Shown piece after piece: positions 16,440-25,833 of a stretch of 64,000 bases of DNA. Every line of letters begins with the position of its first letter. Positions within the stretch are counted from its first letter, which is position 1. Origin of the DNA: Edaphobacter modestus (GTDB lineage Bacteria; Acidobacteriota; Terriglobia; Terriglobales; Acidobacteriaceae); the NCBI RefSeq assembly GCF_004217555.1, contig NZ_SHKW01000001.1, positions 5,456,001 through 5,520,000 on the forward strand. Direction: 5' to 3'. The position numbers and the translations under genes are program-made. The notes beneath the pieces were generated by a model. It searched no databases. It was not told where the DNA came from and saw only the letters and a program-made list of their open reading frames with translations.

Positions 16440-17890
16440 AGAATTTTCTTGCGCACAGGCAAAAGGGTCGCGGACTTATTGGTGGTTTGACCCCGAATGA
16501 TAATCTGACCCGCCGGCGGCTTACGTACACCTGACTGGTGCCTCTTCTGAGCCCGTAGAACAATATGCCCTGATCGCCGCCGGCTGCTTGTCCGCAAGGA
16601 GGAGCGTTGATCGAAGCAGTGATTGAGCGGTGTGCCGGCATCGATGTCGGCAAGAAGTTCGTGCTGGTCTGCGTGATGACCGGCGGCGCCAAGGACGAAC
16701 CACGGACGCAGATCAAGAAGTTCGGCACCATCGTCAGTGAGCTCGACCGGCTGGCCGCCTGGCTGGTTAGCGAGGGGTGCACCCACGCCGTGATGGAGAG
16801 CACGGGGAGCTACTGGAAGCCGGCCTTCAACCTGCTCGAGGCGCACGTCCGGGTGATTCTTGCCAACGCTGCGGACGTGCAGAACCGGCGCGGGCACAAG
16901 ACCGATCCGAACGACAGCCGCTGGCTGGCGCATCTTCTCCGTCACGGCATGATCCGGCCAAGCTTTATCCCGCCACTCGCTATCCGCGAGCTGCGGGATC
17001 TGACCCGTCGGCGTCGGCAGTTGATCGGGGAAAACTCCCGCGAGCGCAATCGCGTGCAAAAAGTCCTCGAGGATGCCAACGTCAAGCTGGGGGACGTGCT
17101 GTCGGATGTCTTCTGTGTATCCGGCCGCCTCATGCTCCAAGCACTGCTCGACGGCCATCTGAGCGCAGAACAGATCGCGGAGCTGGCCAAGAAGAAGGCC
17201 AGGATGAAGATCCCGCAGATCGCCGCATCCATCGCCGGCCATCGCCTCACCGATCATCAGCGCTTCTTGATCCGCCATGCCCTCCGGCATCTGCAGTTCC
17301 TGGAAGAAGAGGTAGAGGCGCTCAGTCAGGAGATCCTGCGCCGAATGGAAGACCCGGCTCTCGCGGAAGCGTTTCAGCTGCTGCAGAGCATCCCCGGCAT
17401 CAAGGAAGAATCCGCCGCAAGCATCCTGGCCGAAGTCGGCGCCGACATGCAGCAGTTCCCAAGCGCCGCGCAGCTCAGCTCCTGGGCAGGCCTATGTCCC
17501 GCCAACCACGAAAGCGCCGGCGTAAAGAAGAGTGTTCGCACAAACCGAGGAAACGTCTGGCTCAAGGGTACGCTCACACAGAGCGCTTGGGCGGCCACCA
17601 ACCGAAAGGGTTCACGACTCCAGGCTCGTTATCATGCTCTGCGTGTTCGCTGCGGAAACAAGCGCGCCATCGTTGCACTTGGCCATACCCTGCTGATCAC
17701 AGTCCACGCAGTTCTCTCGACGCGATCACCCTACCGCGAAGCACAGTTGACCGAAGAAACACAACGACAGGAAGAGCGCGCTCGCTACCACTTACGCTGT
17801 CTGAAGAAGCTTGGTTACCCCACGCTGGCAGGCGAGTAGACCGACCTATTCTCAGAACAATGTCCTTTATGATGCGCTATCATCGCGCTA
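16440..17890 (+). mobile_element. IS110-family insertion sequence, apparently complete (limits approximate)
   Basis: A full-length IS110 transposase gene is flanked by about 165 bases of upstream and 50 bases of downstream sequence without genes. IS110 elements have no clear terminal repeats or target duplications, so the exact ends cannot be fixed here. The upstream leader is where IS110-group elements encode their bridge RNA. Confidence 0.5.
16607..17839 (+). CDS. IS110-family transposase (DEDD recombinase)
   Basis: Full-length protein of 410 residues. The N-terminal RuvC-like domain carries the acidic residues Asp13 (CAGIDVGK), Glu64 (AVMESTGSYW), Asp100 and Asp103 (KTDPNDSRW). A coiled middle (RELRDLTRRRRQLIGENSRE) leads to the Tnp_20 domain with SIPGIKEESAASILAE and LSSWAGLCPANHESAG, where the catalytic serine is expected at 291-292. 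All key residues are present, so the enzyme is probably active. TTG at 16607 follows a perfect AAGGAGG at 16596-16602. It directs RNA-guided insertion in characterised relatives (IS621). Confidence 0.92.
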   Translation: MIEAVIERCAGIDVGKKFVLVCVMTGGAKDEPRTQIKKFGTIVSELDRLAAWLVSEGCTHAVMESTGSYWKPAFNLLEAHVRVILANAADVQNRRGHKTDPNDSRWLAHLLRHGMIRPSFIPPLAIRELRDLTRRRRQLIGENSRERNRVQKVLEDANVKLGDVLSDVFCVSGRLMLQALLDGHLSAEQIAELAKKKARMKIPQIAASIAGHRLTDHQRFLIRHALRHLQFLEEEVEALSQEILRRMEDPALAEAFQLLQSIPGIKEESAASILAEVGADMQQFPSAAQLSSWAGLCPANHESAGVKKSVRTNRGNVWLKGTLTQSAWAATNRKGSRLQARYHALRVRCGNKRAIVALGHTLLITVHAVLSTRSPYREAQLTEETQRQEERARYHLRCLKKLGYPTLAGE

Positions 17891-18620
17891 TTCTTTCTCC
17901 ACCATGACACTCGCGACGAACTCAAAGCCCTCATCGCCAGTTGCAAGAATCGCACTTCGAGCCGATTCGCATGATGCTGGAGCACCGTCTCCATCCTCCT
18001 TCACCGTCGCCCGAATTGGAGCACAGCGCTGGTCAAAAGGAAGGAGGAGAGAGATGCCCAATCGACATCCAACCTACGAAGCTGATTGGCGTGGACGTCG
18101 GTGCGCCTAGCTCGAGCCAGGTCTTCATCGAGAAAGACGACCACACCTTTATTGTCCGAACTATTGACCGAGAAAGATACGATTCGTTGACCAGCGAGAT
18201 CTCTCACCTGGACGTGGACTGAATTGTAATTCTCCAGCCAAGGGCCGAATTGACTCCTCAACTTTTCGTAGAGCCAGCTCGGCGACGCTCATTTGGGAGT
18301 CATCCTTAATCTACTCCTGACGCTGCGGCTCCAAACCCACATCCCGTATTCGTTTTGACAACCCGTTATTTCCTGCTGTTTATAGGTAAATCGCAAAGAC
18401 ACACTAACTCCAGGTTGACACATTTTCGTTTTGAAAATGGTGTATACAGCATTTCTACTTGGCAAAAGTAGAGACATTTCTAAATGGCTTCAACAGGTAA
18501 GTCGTCCGTCACGTGGCCTTTTGCCGCGAATCGCACAATATTCGCCTGGACATGCCAGAACGCCTTCCGTGTAGCGGATGGAAGCGAGAGCTGCCGAAAG
18601 TTGGCTGTGACAATCCATAT
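17840..18620. other. Gap after IS110 with no recognised gene
   Basis: An open plus-strand stretch at 17941-18222 contains PTKLIGVDVGAPSSSQVF but matches nothing I know beyond that string. Around 18420-18480 the sequence turns AT-rich. No RNA gene was seen. Confidence 0.4.
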
Positions 18621-19598
18621 CTAGTCCAAAAAGCGTTTGGCTATGCCTTCGTAGGCGTCGATGCGGCGGTCGCGTAGGAAGGGCCAGTGCTGGCGGGTTA
18701 CTTCGATGAGTTTGGAGTCGAGGTCGGCGATGAGGATCTCTTCTTTGTCGTAAGAGGCCTGGGCGAGGATGCGGCCGAAGGGGTCGGCGATGAAGCTGCC
18801 TCCCCAGAACTCGAGGCCTGATTGTGGGGTGTGGTCGCCGGGGCCGTGGAGCTCGACTGTGGCGGGGTTGCCGTCGGCGGCGGTGACCTTGAACTTCACG
18901 TCGCCATGCTCATGGCCTACGCGGTTTACGGCGCAGACGAAGACTCCGTTGGCGATGGCGTGGGCGCGCTGGGCGGTCTGCCAGGCGGAGTATTGGGCGT
19001 CGCCGAACTCATCCTTCTCGGAGGGGTGCCAGCCGATGGCGGTGGGGAAGAAGAGGACCTCGGCTCCGCGGAGGGCGGTGAGGCGGGCGCCTTCGGGGTA
19101 CCACTGGTCCCAGCAGACGAGTGTACCGATGGGGCCGGAGGTGGTTTGCGTGGCCTTGAAGCCGAGGTCGCCGGGGGTGAAGTAGAACTTCTCGTAGTAG
19201 AGCGGGTCGTCGGGGATGTGCATCTTGCGATACATGTCGGCGATGCGGCCGTCCTTCTCGATGGTGACGGCGGTGTTGTGGTAGAGGCCGGGCGCGCGGC
19301 GCTCGAACAAGCTGGCGACGAGGACGACGCCGGTCTCGCTGCAGACGCGGGTGAGGACGTCGGTGGAAGGTCCGGGGATGGGCTCGGCGAGGCCGAAGAG
19401 GTCGTGGTCTTCGCGCTGGCAGAAATATTGAGCGCGGAAGAGCTCGGGCAGGCAGACGAGGGTGGCTCCCTGGCGGGCGGCTTCGTAGACGCGTTCGGCG
19501 GCCTTGTCGAGATTCAGCTTTGTGTCCGGATCGCAGGACATCTGGATGAGGGCGACGCGCTTGATTCCGGCGGGAGTGCTCGAGTGATTGTTCGTCAT
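18621..19598 (-). CDS. aguB: N-carbamoylputrescine amidase-type carbon-nitrogen hydrolase
   Basis: Nitrilase-superfamily protein of 325 residues with the full catalytic set: Glu52 (CLPELF), Lys125 (YRKMHIPDD) and Cys162 (VCWDQWYPE). The motifs AQYFC, HIPDDPLYYEKFYFTPGD and the GWHPSEKDE region are typical of N-carbamoylputrescine amidase, which releases putrescine, CO2 and ammonia in the agmatine route. The partner agmatine deiminase is not in this window, so the assignment rests on motifs. It is cytoplasmic, and about 20 residues at the N-terminus extend beyond the usual start. It is divergent from glnA. Confidence 0.82.
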   Translation of the reverse strand: MTNNHSSTPAGIKRVALIQMSCDPDTKLNLDKAAERVYEAARQGATLVCLPELFRAQYFCQREDHDLFGLAEPIPGPSTDVLTRVCSETGVVLVASLFERRAPGLYHNTAVTIEKDGRIADMYRKMHIPDDPLYYEKFYFTPGDLGFKATQTTSGPIGTLVCWDQWYPEGARLTALRGAEVLFFPTAIGWHPSEKDEFGDAQYSAWQTAQRAHAIANGVFVCAVNRVGHEHGDVKFKVTAADGNPATVELHGPGDHTPQSGLEFWGGSFIADPFGRILAQASYDKEEILIADLDSKLIEVTRQHWPFLRDRRIDAYEGIAKRFLD

Positions 19599-19918
19599 GG
19601 CTATAGCTCTATTTTATAGAGGTTGTGCCGTGAGGTTGTGGAGGCGTTCTGCGATTGGCGGGATCTTTATTGCGGGCGGGAACGGCAAGCAGCGGACGAA
19701 GCGTCCTACGCCGATGGTGGGCCGATGGTGCGGTGAAAAGCGGTGCTTTCAGGATGGAAAGGGTGGACCTCTCTTTATTTCCTGTGTAACTTTCTGTTAA
19801 GGTGGACGTAGGGTCTTCTGCCCGCGACGCCAGCGGATCCATTTCTCCATCATCCCCAAACGATCCTGTCAGCCGACCATGCCAGTCGTGTATCTCATTG
19901 CAGAAGGAGCAAAAGACG

Positions 19919-21346
19919 TTGAGCGAATTACGTGATTACCTGGAACTTTCTTACTCAGAACTCGAGGACCTCAACCTGCAGGCCAAGGAGCAGCGCCGGA
20001 AGCGCGTTGCTGCCGACGTCATCCAGGAAGAACGGCTCAAGTACCTGACCGATGAGCGCCGCATCAAGGCGGTTACGGTGCTGTTCAGCGACCTCGAAGG
20101 CCGGCTGCACATGCTGGACTATGACAAGAAGTTCCTGGTGAAGAGCTATGACAACCTGACGTTCGACGGATCGTCGATCCGCGGCTTTACGGCTCAGCGT
20201 GAGAGCGATCTGCGTCTGGGAATCGACTGGAGCGCGTTTTACTGGGCTCCGGCCGACGTCTTCGGACCGGGCAAGGTCCTGGTGTTCGGCGAGGTGATCG
20301 ATAAGAACGGCGGAACCTACAGCGCGGACATTCGCGGCGTGCTGAAGGAGTTCTCGAATGAGATGTTCAGCACGCAGGGATACACGCTGAATGCGGCCAA
20401 CGAGATCGAAGGCTTCCTGTTCGAGGGAATCGACGCGGAGCGCAAGTTCCACGATACGGGCGTGTTTGAGTACGTCAACAAGGGCGGCTATTACCACTCT
20501 TTGCCGGGCGACCCGCTGCGCGAGTTTATCGACACGTCCGCCGAAGTACAGCGCGCGATGGGCTTTGAGAACGAGAAGGACCACCCTGAGGTTGCGCCTT
20601 CGCAGTTCGAGATCAACTATACCTACGGCGAAGTGGTTGCAGCCGCTGACCAGATTCAGCTGTACAAGCTGATCTGCCGCCAGATTGCTACCCAGATGGG
20701 CATGACCGCGAGCTTCCTGCCGAAGCCGGTTGTGGGCGTGAACGGCTCGGGTATGCACACGAACGTTTCGATCACGAAGAACGGCAAGAACCTGTTTTGG
20801 GATCCGAAGGGCGAGGAGAAGGTCTCGCGGATGGCATGGCAGTTCACGGACCGCATTCTGACGCATGGCAACGACCTGTGCCTGCTGCTGAACGCGAGCG
20901 TGAATGCGTATCGTCGTCTCGATCCTCATTTCGAGGCTCCGAATCAGATCAAGGCATCGGCTGTGGATCGCGGATCGATGATTCGTATTCCGATCGGCAA
21001 TGAGAAGTCGGCCCGTGTTGAGGTGCGCTCTGTAGGGCCGGATGCGAATCCGTACCTGGTGCTGTACTCGATCTTCAAGAGTGGCCTGCATGGCGACACC
21101 TCGAAGATCAAGAACCTTCGTCAGGCCGAGCGTTATCTGCCGGACAACATCTACACCGCGATTGAGCACTTCCGCGGCGCGGACTGGACCACGAAGCTGC
21201 TGGGAGCGGATGTAAAGGGACGTTATGCGGACCTGAAGCAGGCTTCGGCGGATCGCTGCCCACGGCTGCTGGGAACGATTGTGAAGGCACCTGAGGTGCA
21301 GTTCCACCACGACGTTTACAACCAGCTGCTCTGGAACATCTTCTAG
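19919..21346 (+). CDS. glnA: Glutamine synthetase, type I
   Basis: Protein of 475 residues that makes glutamine from glutamate, ammonia and ATP. The beta-grasp FDGSSIRGF, the metal-site segment NEIEGFLFEG, PEVAPSQFEINYTYGE, VNGSGMHTNVSI (NGSGMH) and NEKSARVEVRS are all present, and the length is right for GSI. The usual adenylylation-loop sequence NLYDLPPEE is replaced by a diverged KNLRQAERYLPDNIYTAIEH segment, so control by adenylylation may be absent. TTG at 19919 is chosen because AGAAGGAG lies nine bases before it; the frame is open to 19802. A strong terminator follows. Confidence 0.9.
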   Translation: MSELRDYLELSYSELEDLNLQAKEQRRKRVAADVIQEERLKYLTDERRIKAVTVLFSDLEGRLHMLDYDKKFLVKSYDNLTFDGSSIRGFTAQRESDLRLGIDWSAFYWAPADVFGPGKVLVFGEVIDKNGGTYSADIRGVLKEFSNEMFSTQGYTLNAANEIEGFLFEGIDAERKFHDTGVFEYVNKGGYYHSLPGDPLREFIDTSAEVQRAMGFENEKDHPEVAPSQFEINYTYGEVVAAADQIQLYKLICRQIATQMGMTASFLPKPVVGVNGSGMHTNVSITKNGKNLFWDPKGEEKVSRMAWQFTDRILTHGNDLCLLLNASVNAYRRLDPHFEAPNQIKASAVDRGSMIRIPIGNEKSARVEVRSVGPDANPYLVLYSIFKSGLHGDTSKIKNLRQAERYLPDNIYTAIEHFRGADWTTKLLGADVKGRYADLKQASADRCPRLLGTIVKAPEVQFHHDVYNQLLWNIF

Positions 21347-21369
21347 GCTCTGGTTTCACGATAATTACG

Positions 21370-21400
21370 AAAGGCCCCGGAAAAGAACCGGGGCCTTTCT
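21370..21400 (+). terminator. Rho-independent terminator after glnA
   Basis: An 11-base GC-rich perfect stem (21370-21380 with 21388-21398) with a 7-base loop, flanked by A and T runs, lies 24 bases after the stop codon. It may work on both strands. Confidence 0.9.
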
Positions 21401-21456
21401 TGTTGATAACAAAGCTAACGAACGGTCTCCCCGATCCATGCTAAGGTTAGGCCGGT

Positions 21457-22351
21457 ATGAACCCCTGGCTTCGTAAGTTTAGCTTGATGTTTGGGATAGT
21501 CCTGGCGCTGTGCGGTTGTGGAAGGTCAGGCAAATCGGTTCCGGCTGCACCGCTCGATACAAAGACACTCACGGGGAACTGGCTCCTCACGGGGATGCTT
21601 CCGAGTGTAGGGGGCCGATCACGGATCCGGCGGTGACGATGACCTTTGATGTGTCCGGTTCAAGTATCAGGGCCGGAGGATTTGCGAGTGTTCGTTGTGA
21701 CAATACCTCCCGGCTGATGATCAATTTGGCCAACGCATTGCGGGTACAGTTTTGTCGGACGGAAGTTTTACGGCACAGTTGCCGAGCGCGATCTCGGCGT
21801 CAGGGACTGCTTTTTCAGTACAGGGAAGTGTACCGACGACGAGCCAGGGGTCTTGGTCGGGCAGCTACAACCTTTCCGTGGACACGCCAAGCTGCAGTGG
21901 CAAGTTCTCCGGGCCATTTACAGCAAGTTCCATTCAGGCTATGTCTGGAGTGTTTGCAGGAAACCGCAGTTTCACGATTCCAGGCGTGAAGACCGGACTG
22001 TCCCAGCAGGTCTCGGCGATGGTCAGGATGACCTTGCAGCAGGGAGCTAGCACGACCAACCCGCTTACCGGAGAGGTAGCTTATAGCAATGCGGCTCTCT
22101 CCGGCAGTATTCAGGTTGAGGGCCTAAGGTGCTTTACTTCGGGTGCGATCAGCACGAAATCACTTAGTGAAATCGACGGCAACCGGGTGACCCTGACCTT
22201 CGATATGGATGATGGATCGACCCTGCAGATGATGGGATCTCTGACAGACATGGCCGCAACACATCTTTCTGCCGACTTGTTTCTCGCGAATGGAGGAACT
22301 TGCGGTACCATCAGGAGCCTGGGAATCTCAGAGATGACTCAATTGAATTGA
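21457..22351 (+). pseudogene. Acidobacterial lipoprotein with two frameshifts
   Basis: Three frames join into one protein. Frame 1 from 21457 gives a signal peptide and lipobox (GIVLALCGCGRSGKS) and then TKTLTGNWLLTGMLPS. Frame 2 (about 21620-21740) gives DPAVTMTFDVSGSSIRAGGF. Frame 3 (about 21735-22351) gives GTVLSDGSFTAQLPSAISAS and runs to the end. The repeated beta-rich style (TG-W-LTG, GSFTAQL, SGVFAG) is that of secreted acidobacterial lipoproteins of unknown function. Both shifts go the same way (one base missing each), so this is either a real pseudogene or a pair of sequencing errors. Confidence 0.65.
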
Positions 22352-22379
22352 TGTTTGTCTGGAGTGGAGATGCTTGCCT

Positions 22380-23162
22380 ATGAATGATGTATGGAGTGGG
22401 CTAGAGGTGAGAGCCTCGGCGGTGCTGGGTGGGTGCCTCCTTTTGGGGTTGGTGCTTGGCGGGTGGCTGCTGGGAAAAGAGATCAAGGAGACGCGGCTGG
22501 CTGATCGGTATGTGACCGTGAAGGGGCTGGTAGAGCGGACGGTCAAGTCCGATAGCGCGGTTTGGCCCGTCACGTTCAAGGAGACGGGCAACGATCTGCA
22601 GCAGGTGTATGCGAAGAGCGAAGAGGACCGTGGCGCAGTGTTGAAGTTTTTTGCTGAGCAGGGAATCACTCCGCAGGAGATTTCGGTAGGGCAGATTCAG
22701 GTTACGGATAAGCAGGCCAACGAATATGGTGGGAATGTGAGCGCGGGCCCGCGGTATATCGTGCAGCAGACGGTGACGGTGAGTTCGAACGATGTGGATA
22801 AGATCGCGAAGGCGGGGCAGAAGACGGCGCAGCTGCTGCAGGCGGGCATCATCGTGGTGGGCGGGTATGGGCAGGGAATTCGTTACGTCTTCAACGGTCT
22901 GAATGCGCTCAAACCGGACATGATTACAGAGGCGACGAAGAATGCGCGCGCGTCTGCGGATCGCTTTGCGGCGGATTCGGGAAGTGAGGTTGGATCGATC
23001 CGGTCAGCGAATCAAGGCGTGTTTTCCATATCGGCAGCGGATGCGGGGAGTGGAGTGGCGCCAGGCGAAGACGGTGGGGGCGGCGGCGGGCAGGGGCCGG
23101 ATGCGAGCATCATGAAAAAGGTTCGCGTGGTGGCGACGGTGGATTACTACCTGGTGAAGTAG
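22380..23162 (+). CDS. SIMPL domain-containing protein (DUF541)
   Basis: Protein of 260 residues. One N-terminal membrane segment (ASAVLGGCLLLGLVLGGWLL) anchors a periplasmic SIMPL domain: YVTVKGLVERTVKSDSAVW, then QVYAKSEEDRGAVLKFFAEQ and the central YIVQQTVTVSSNDVDKIAKA. A Gly-rich linker of about 15 residues near the end (PGEDGGGGGGQGPDA) precedes the final strand VRVVATVDYYLVK. The family forms oligomeric periplasmic assemblies of unclear role. ATG at 22380 has GGAGTGGAGA ahead of it. It follows the broken lipoprotein by 28 bases. Confidence 0.85.
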   Translation: MNDVWSGLEVRASAVLGGCLLLGLVLGGWLLGKEIKETRLADRYVTVKGLVERTVKSDSAVWPVTFKETGNDLQQVYAKSEEDRGAVLKFFAEQGITPQEISVGQIQVTDKQANEYGGNVSAGPRYIVQQTVTVSSNDVDKIAKAGQKTAQLLQAGIIVVGGYGQGIRYVFNGLNALKPDMITEATKNARASADRFAADSGSEVGSIRSANQGVFSISAADAGSGVAPGEDGGGGGGQGPDASIMKKVRVVATVDYYLVK

Positions 23163-23301
23163 GATTTTTCTTAATGCCTTTGCGGGCGTCAGAGCGTGTG
23201 GCGATGTTCGATTATCGTATTCATCGTGCGAATATTGCCAGAGCTTCTTTGTGGATGATAGTTTGGTTTTCTCATCACCTATGAGGGGAGACGATTTAGT
23301 T

Positions 23302-24708
23302 ATGCAGGAGAGCTACAACGGGATTGCGGTGCCCAAGGACGGCGCGCCGATTCAGTATGCCAACGGAAAGTACACGGTTCCCGATAACCCGATCGTCCCG
23401 TTTATTGAAGGCGATGGCACGGGACGCGATATCTGGAAGGCCTCGCAGCGTGTGTTCGACGCGGCGGTGGAGAAGGCCTATGGCGGCAAGCGCGCGGTGA
23501 AGTGGTTCGAGGTGCTGGCCGGCGAGAAGGCGTACCGCCAGACGCAGAACTGGCTTCCCGATGATACGGTGAAGGCGACGGTGGACTATCGCGTGTCGAT
23601 CAAGGGGCCGCTGACCACACCAGTAGGCGGAGGTATTCGCTCGCTGAATGTGGCTCTGCGGCAGCTGATGGACCTGTATCAGTGCGTTCGTCCGGTGAAG
23701 TATTACGCTGGCGTACCGAGCCCGGTAAAGCACCCCGAGAAGCTAGATGTTGTCATCTTCCGCGAGAACACGGAGGACATCTACGCGGGCATCGAGTTCC
23801 GCGAGGGAACGCCGGAGGCGGCGAAGTTCATCAGCTTCGTGAATGACGAGATGCTGAAGGGCAGCAAGAAGAAGATCCGTACGGATTCCGGCGTGGGCGT
23901 GAAGCCGATCTCGATCACGGGCTCGAAGCGCCTGGTCCGCGCAGCAATTCAGTATGCGCTGGATAACAATCGCAAGGTTGTCACTCTGGTGCACAAAGGC
24001 AACATCCAGAAGTTCACCGAGGGCGCGTTCCGCGAGTGGGGATACGAGGTTGCGTCGCAGGAGTTTCGCGACCAGACGGTGACGGAGCGCGAGAGCTGGA
24101 TTCTTGGGAACCTTGAGGCGAATCCGAACCTGACACCTGAGGAGAACGCCGCACTGATCGAGCCGGGAATCGAGTTTGCCGCGAAGGAGTTTGGCGAAGG
24201 TGTTGTGGCCGAGGTGAAGCAGGTGATCGCTTCGATCGGCGCATCGCATGGCGATGGCAAATGGAAGAAGAAGATCCTGGTCAACGACCGGATCGCCGAT
24301 TCGATCTTCCAGCAGATCATTCTGCGGCCTGAGGACTACAGCGTTCTGGCTACGACGAACCTGAACGGCGACTACATCTCCGACGCTGCTGCGGCTCAGG
24401 TGGGTGGACTTGGAATTGCTCCGGGCGGAAACATTGGCGATGGATATGCCGTGTTCGAAGCGACGCATGGAACGGCGCCCAAATATGCGGACAAGGACGT
24501 GATCAATCCGGGTTCGGTGATCCTGTCGGGCGTGATGCTGTTCGACTTTATGGGTTGGACGGAGGCTGCACGTCTGATTGAGAAGTCGATGGAAAAGACG
24601 ATCGGACAGAAATTTGTCACGTACGACTTCGAGCGAGGAATGCAGGGCGCGACGAAGGCGAAGACGAGCGAGTTCGCGACTCGGATGATTGAGAATATGT
24701 CTAAGTAA
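23302..24708 (+). CDS. icd: Isocitrate dehydrogenase (NADP-type)
   Basis: Citric-acid-cycle enzyme of 468 residues that oxidises isocitrate to 2-oxoglutarate. The start region IVPFIEGDGTGRDIW, the substrate loop GPLTTPVGGGIRSLNVALRQ (with the Ser that IDH kinase modifies in E. coli), VIFRENTEDIYAGIE, VTLVHKGNIQKFTEGAF, the metal-site NLNGDYISDAAAAQVGGLG and the nucleotide-site ATHGTAPKYADKD are all intact. At 468 residues it is longer than E. coli Icd (416). ATG at 23302 is preferred, with GGGGAG upstream; ATG 23281 has no ribosome site. A hairpin separates it from mdh. Confidence 0.92.
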   Translation: MQESYNGIAVPKDGAPIQYANGKYTVPDNPIVPFIEGDGTGRDIWKASQRVFDAAVEKAYGGKRAVKWFEVLAGEKAYRQTQNWLPDDTVKATVDYRVSIKGPLTTPVGGGIRSLNVALRQLMDLYQCVRPVKYYAGVPSPVKHPEKLDVVIFRENTEDIYAGIEFREGTPEAAKFISFVNDEMLKGSKKKIRTDSGVGVKPISITGSKRLVRAAIQYALDNNRKVVTLVHKGNIQKFTEGAFREWGYEVASQEFRDQTVTERESWILGNLEANPNLTPEENAALIEPGIEFAAKEFGEGVVAEVKQVIASIGASHGDGKWKKKILVNDRIADSIFQQIILRPEDYSVLATTNLNGDYISDAAAAQVGGLGIAPGGNIGDGYAVFEATHGTAPKYADKDVINPGSVILSGVMLFDFMGWTEAARLIEKSMEKTIGQKFVTYDFERGMQGATKAKTSEFATRMIENMSK

Positions 24709-24720
24709 TGTTGTTGAAGA

Positions 24721-24748
24721 GAGGAGTCTGATGAAAAGCAGACTCCTC
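24721..24748 (+). terminator. Hairpin between icd and mdh
   Basis: A perfect 10-base stem (24721-24730 with 24739-24748) and an 8-base loop lie 12 bases after the icd stop. No T-run follows, so it may be a processing or attenuation site rather than a full terminator. Confidence 0.5.
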
Positions 24749-24797
24749 CGCTTCAATATGAATGACAGCCATAAAGATTTTGCCGCAAGGAGAAGAG

Positions 24798-25727
24798 ATG
24801 CGTAAGAAGGTAACGATTGTCGGTGCTGGAAATGTTGGGGCTACTGCTGCTCATTGGATTGCTTCGAAGGAACTTGCCGATGTTGTTTTGATCGACGTTG
24901 TTGAGGGTGTGCCGCAGGGCAAGGGGCTGGATCTGCTGGAGGCGCTGCCGATCGAGAAGCGCGACGTGTCGGTGATCGGCACGAACGACTATGCAGACAC
25001 GGCGAACTCGGACATCGTAGTGATTACGGCTGGCATTGCGCGTAAGCCGGGCATGAGCCGCGACGACCTGTTGAATACGAACTTCAACATCATGAGCGAT
25101 GTTGCGGGCAAGGCGCTGGCGGCCTCGCCGAACGCAATCTTCATCATCGTTTCGAACCCGCTAGATGCGATGGCACAGACGGCGTTCAAGAAGCTGGGGC
25201 TGCCGCGTGAGCGCGTGATCGGTATGGCGGGTGTGTTGGATTCGGCTCGCTTCCGCACATTCATTGCCGAGGAGTTGAAGGTTTCGGTCGAGAATGTGAC
25301 GGCGTTCGTGCTTGGTGGCCATGGCGACACGATGGTTCCGCTGTCGCGCTACTCGACCGTGGCTGGAATTCCGATCACGGAGTTGATTCCGGCTGATCGC
25401 CTGAAAGAGCTGGAGACGCGCACGGCCAATGGCGGCGCGGAGATCGTCAAATACCTGAAGACGGGCTCGGCTTACTATGCTCCGTCGGCGGCTGCCGTCG
25501 AGATGGTCGAGGCGATTCTGAAGGACAAGAAGAAGATTCTTCCCTGCGCAGCTTATCTGCAGGGCGAGTATGGCATCTCCGGGCTTTATGTCGGTGTGCC
25601 GTGCAAGCTGGGATCGAAGGGGTTGGAGCAGATCATCGAGATCAAGCTGACGCCTGAAGAGCAGGCTGCGCTGAACAAGAGTGCCGATGCGGTGAAGGAG
25701 CTCTGCACGGTGATTGGGGTCGCTTAA
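24798..25727 (+). CDS. mdh: Malate dehydrogenase (LDH-like type)
   Basis: Protein of 309 residues interconverting malate and oxaloacetate with NAD. Rossmann motif VGAGNVGATAA at 8-18, acidic Asp33 after strand 2 (NAD preference), the substrate Arg in IARKPGMSRDD (Arg82 and Arg88, malate rather than lactate specificity), the VSNPLDAMA loop and the catalytic His in VLGGHGDTMVP are all seen. ATG at 24798 has AAGGAGAAGAG directly before it; an upstream ATG at 24762 has none. It forms a citric-acid-cycle pair with icd. Confidence 0.92.
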   Translation: MRKKVTIVGAGNVGATAAHWIASKELADVVLIDVVEGVPQGKGLDLLEALPIEKRDVSVIGTNDYADTANSDIVVITAGIARKPGMSRDDLLNTNFNIMSDVAGKALAASPNAIFIIVSNPLDAMAQTAFKKLGLPRERVIGMAGVLDSARFRTFIAEELKVSVENVTAFVLGGHGDTMVPLSRYSTVAGIPITELIPADRLKELETRTANGGAEIVKYLKTGSAYYAPSAAAVEMVEAILKDKKKILPCAAYLQGEYGISGLYVGVPCKLGSKGLEQIIEIKLTPEEQAALNKSADAVKELCTVIGVA

Positions 25728-25781
25728 CTGGCGCGACAGGCGAAATACTGAGATTCTTTCGCTTCGCTCAGAATGATGACC

Positions 25782-25818
25782 AAATGAAGAAGCCCGCATG
25801 ACGCGGGCTTTTTCATTT
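25782..25818. terminator. Bidirectional terminator between mdh and cyclophilin
   Basis: A long inverted repeat (arms about 25782-25797 and 25802-25818) has GC-rich inner arms, with A-run and T-run outer parts. It serves the two converging genes. Confidence 0.85.
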
Positions 25819-25833
25819 GGTTGGAGCAGTAGC

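Noticed and set aside
16777..17907. 376-residue alternative frame inside the IS110 transposase gene
   Set aside because: Shifted frame of the transposase with Arg/Ser/Pro-rich nonsense composition.
17941..18222. Frame containing IGVDVG, possibly another IS110 start
   Set aside because: Beyond that string it does not follow the IS110 pattern.
18822..19619. Long plus-strand frame very rich in Gly and Val opposite the carbon-nitrogen hydrolase
   Set aside because: Composition is that of the complement of a GC-rich gene; the opposite strand carries the complete catalytic triad.
25740..25775. Possible repeated element before the mdh terminator
   Set aside because: Only one copy in the window; it cannot be called a repeat from this sequence alone.
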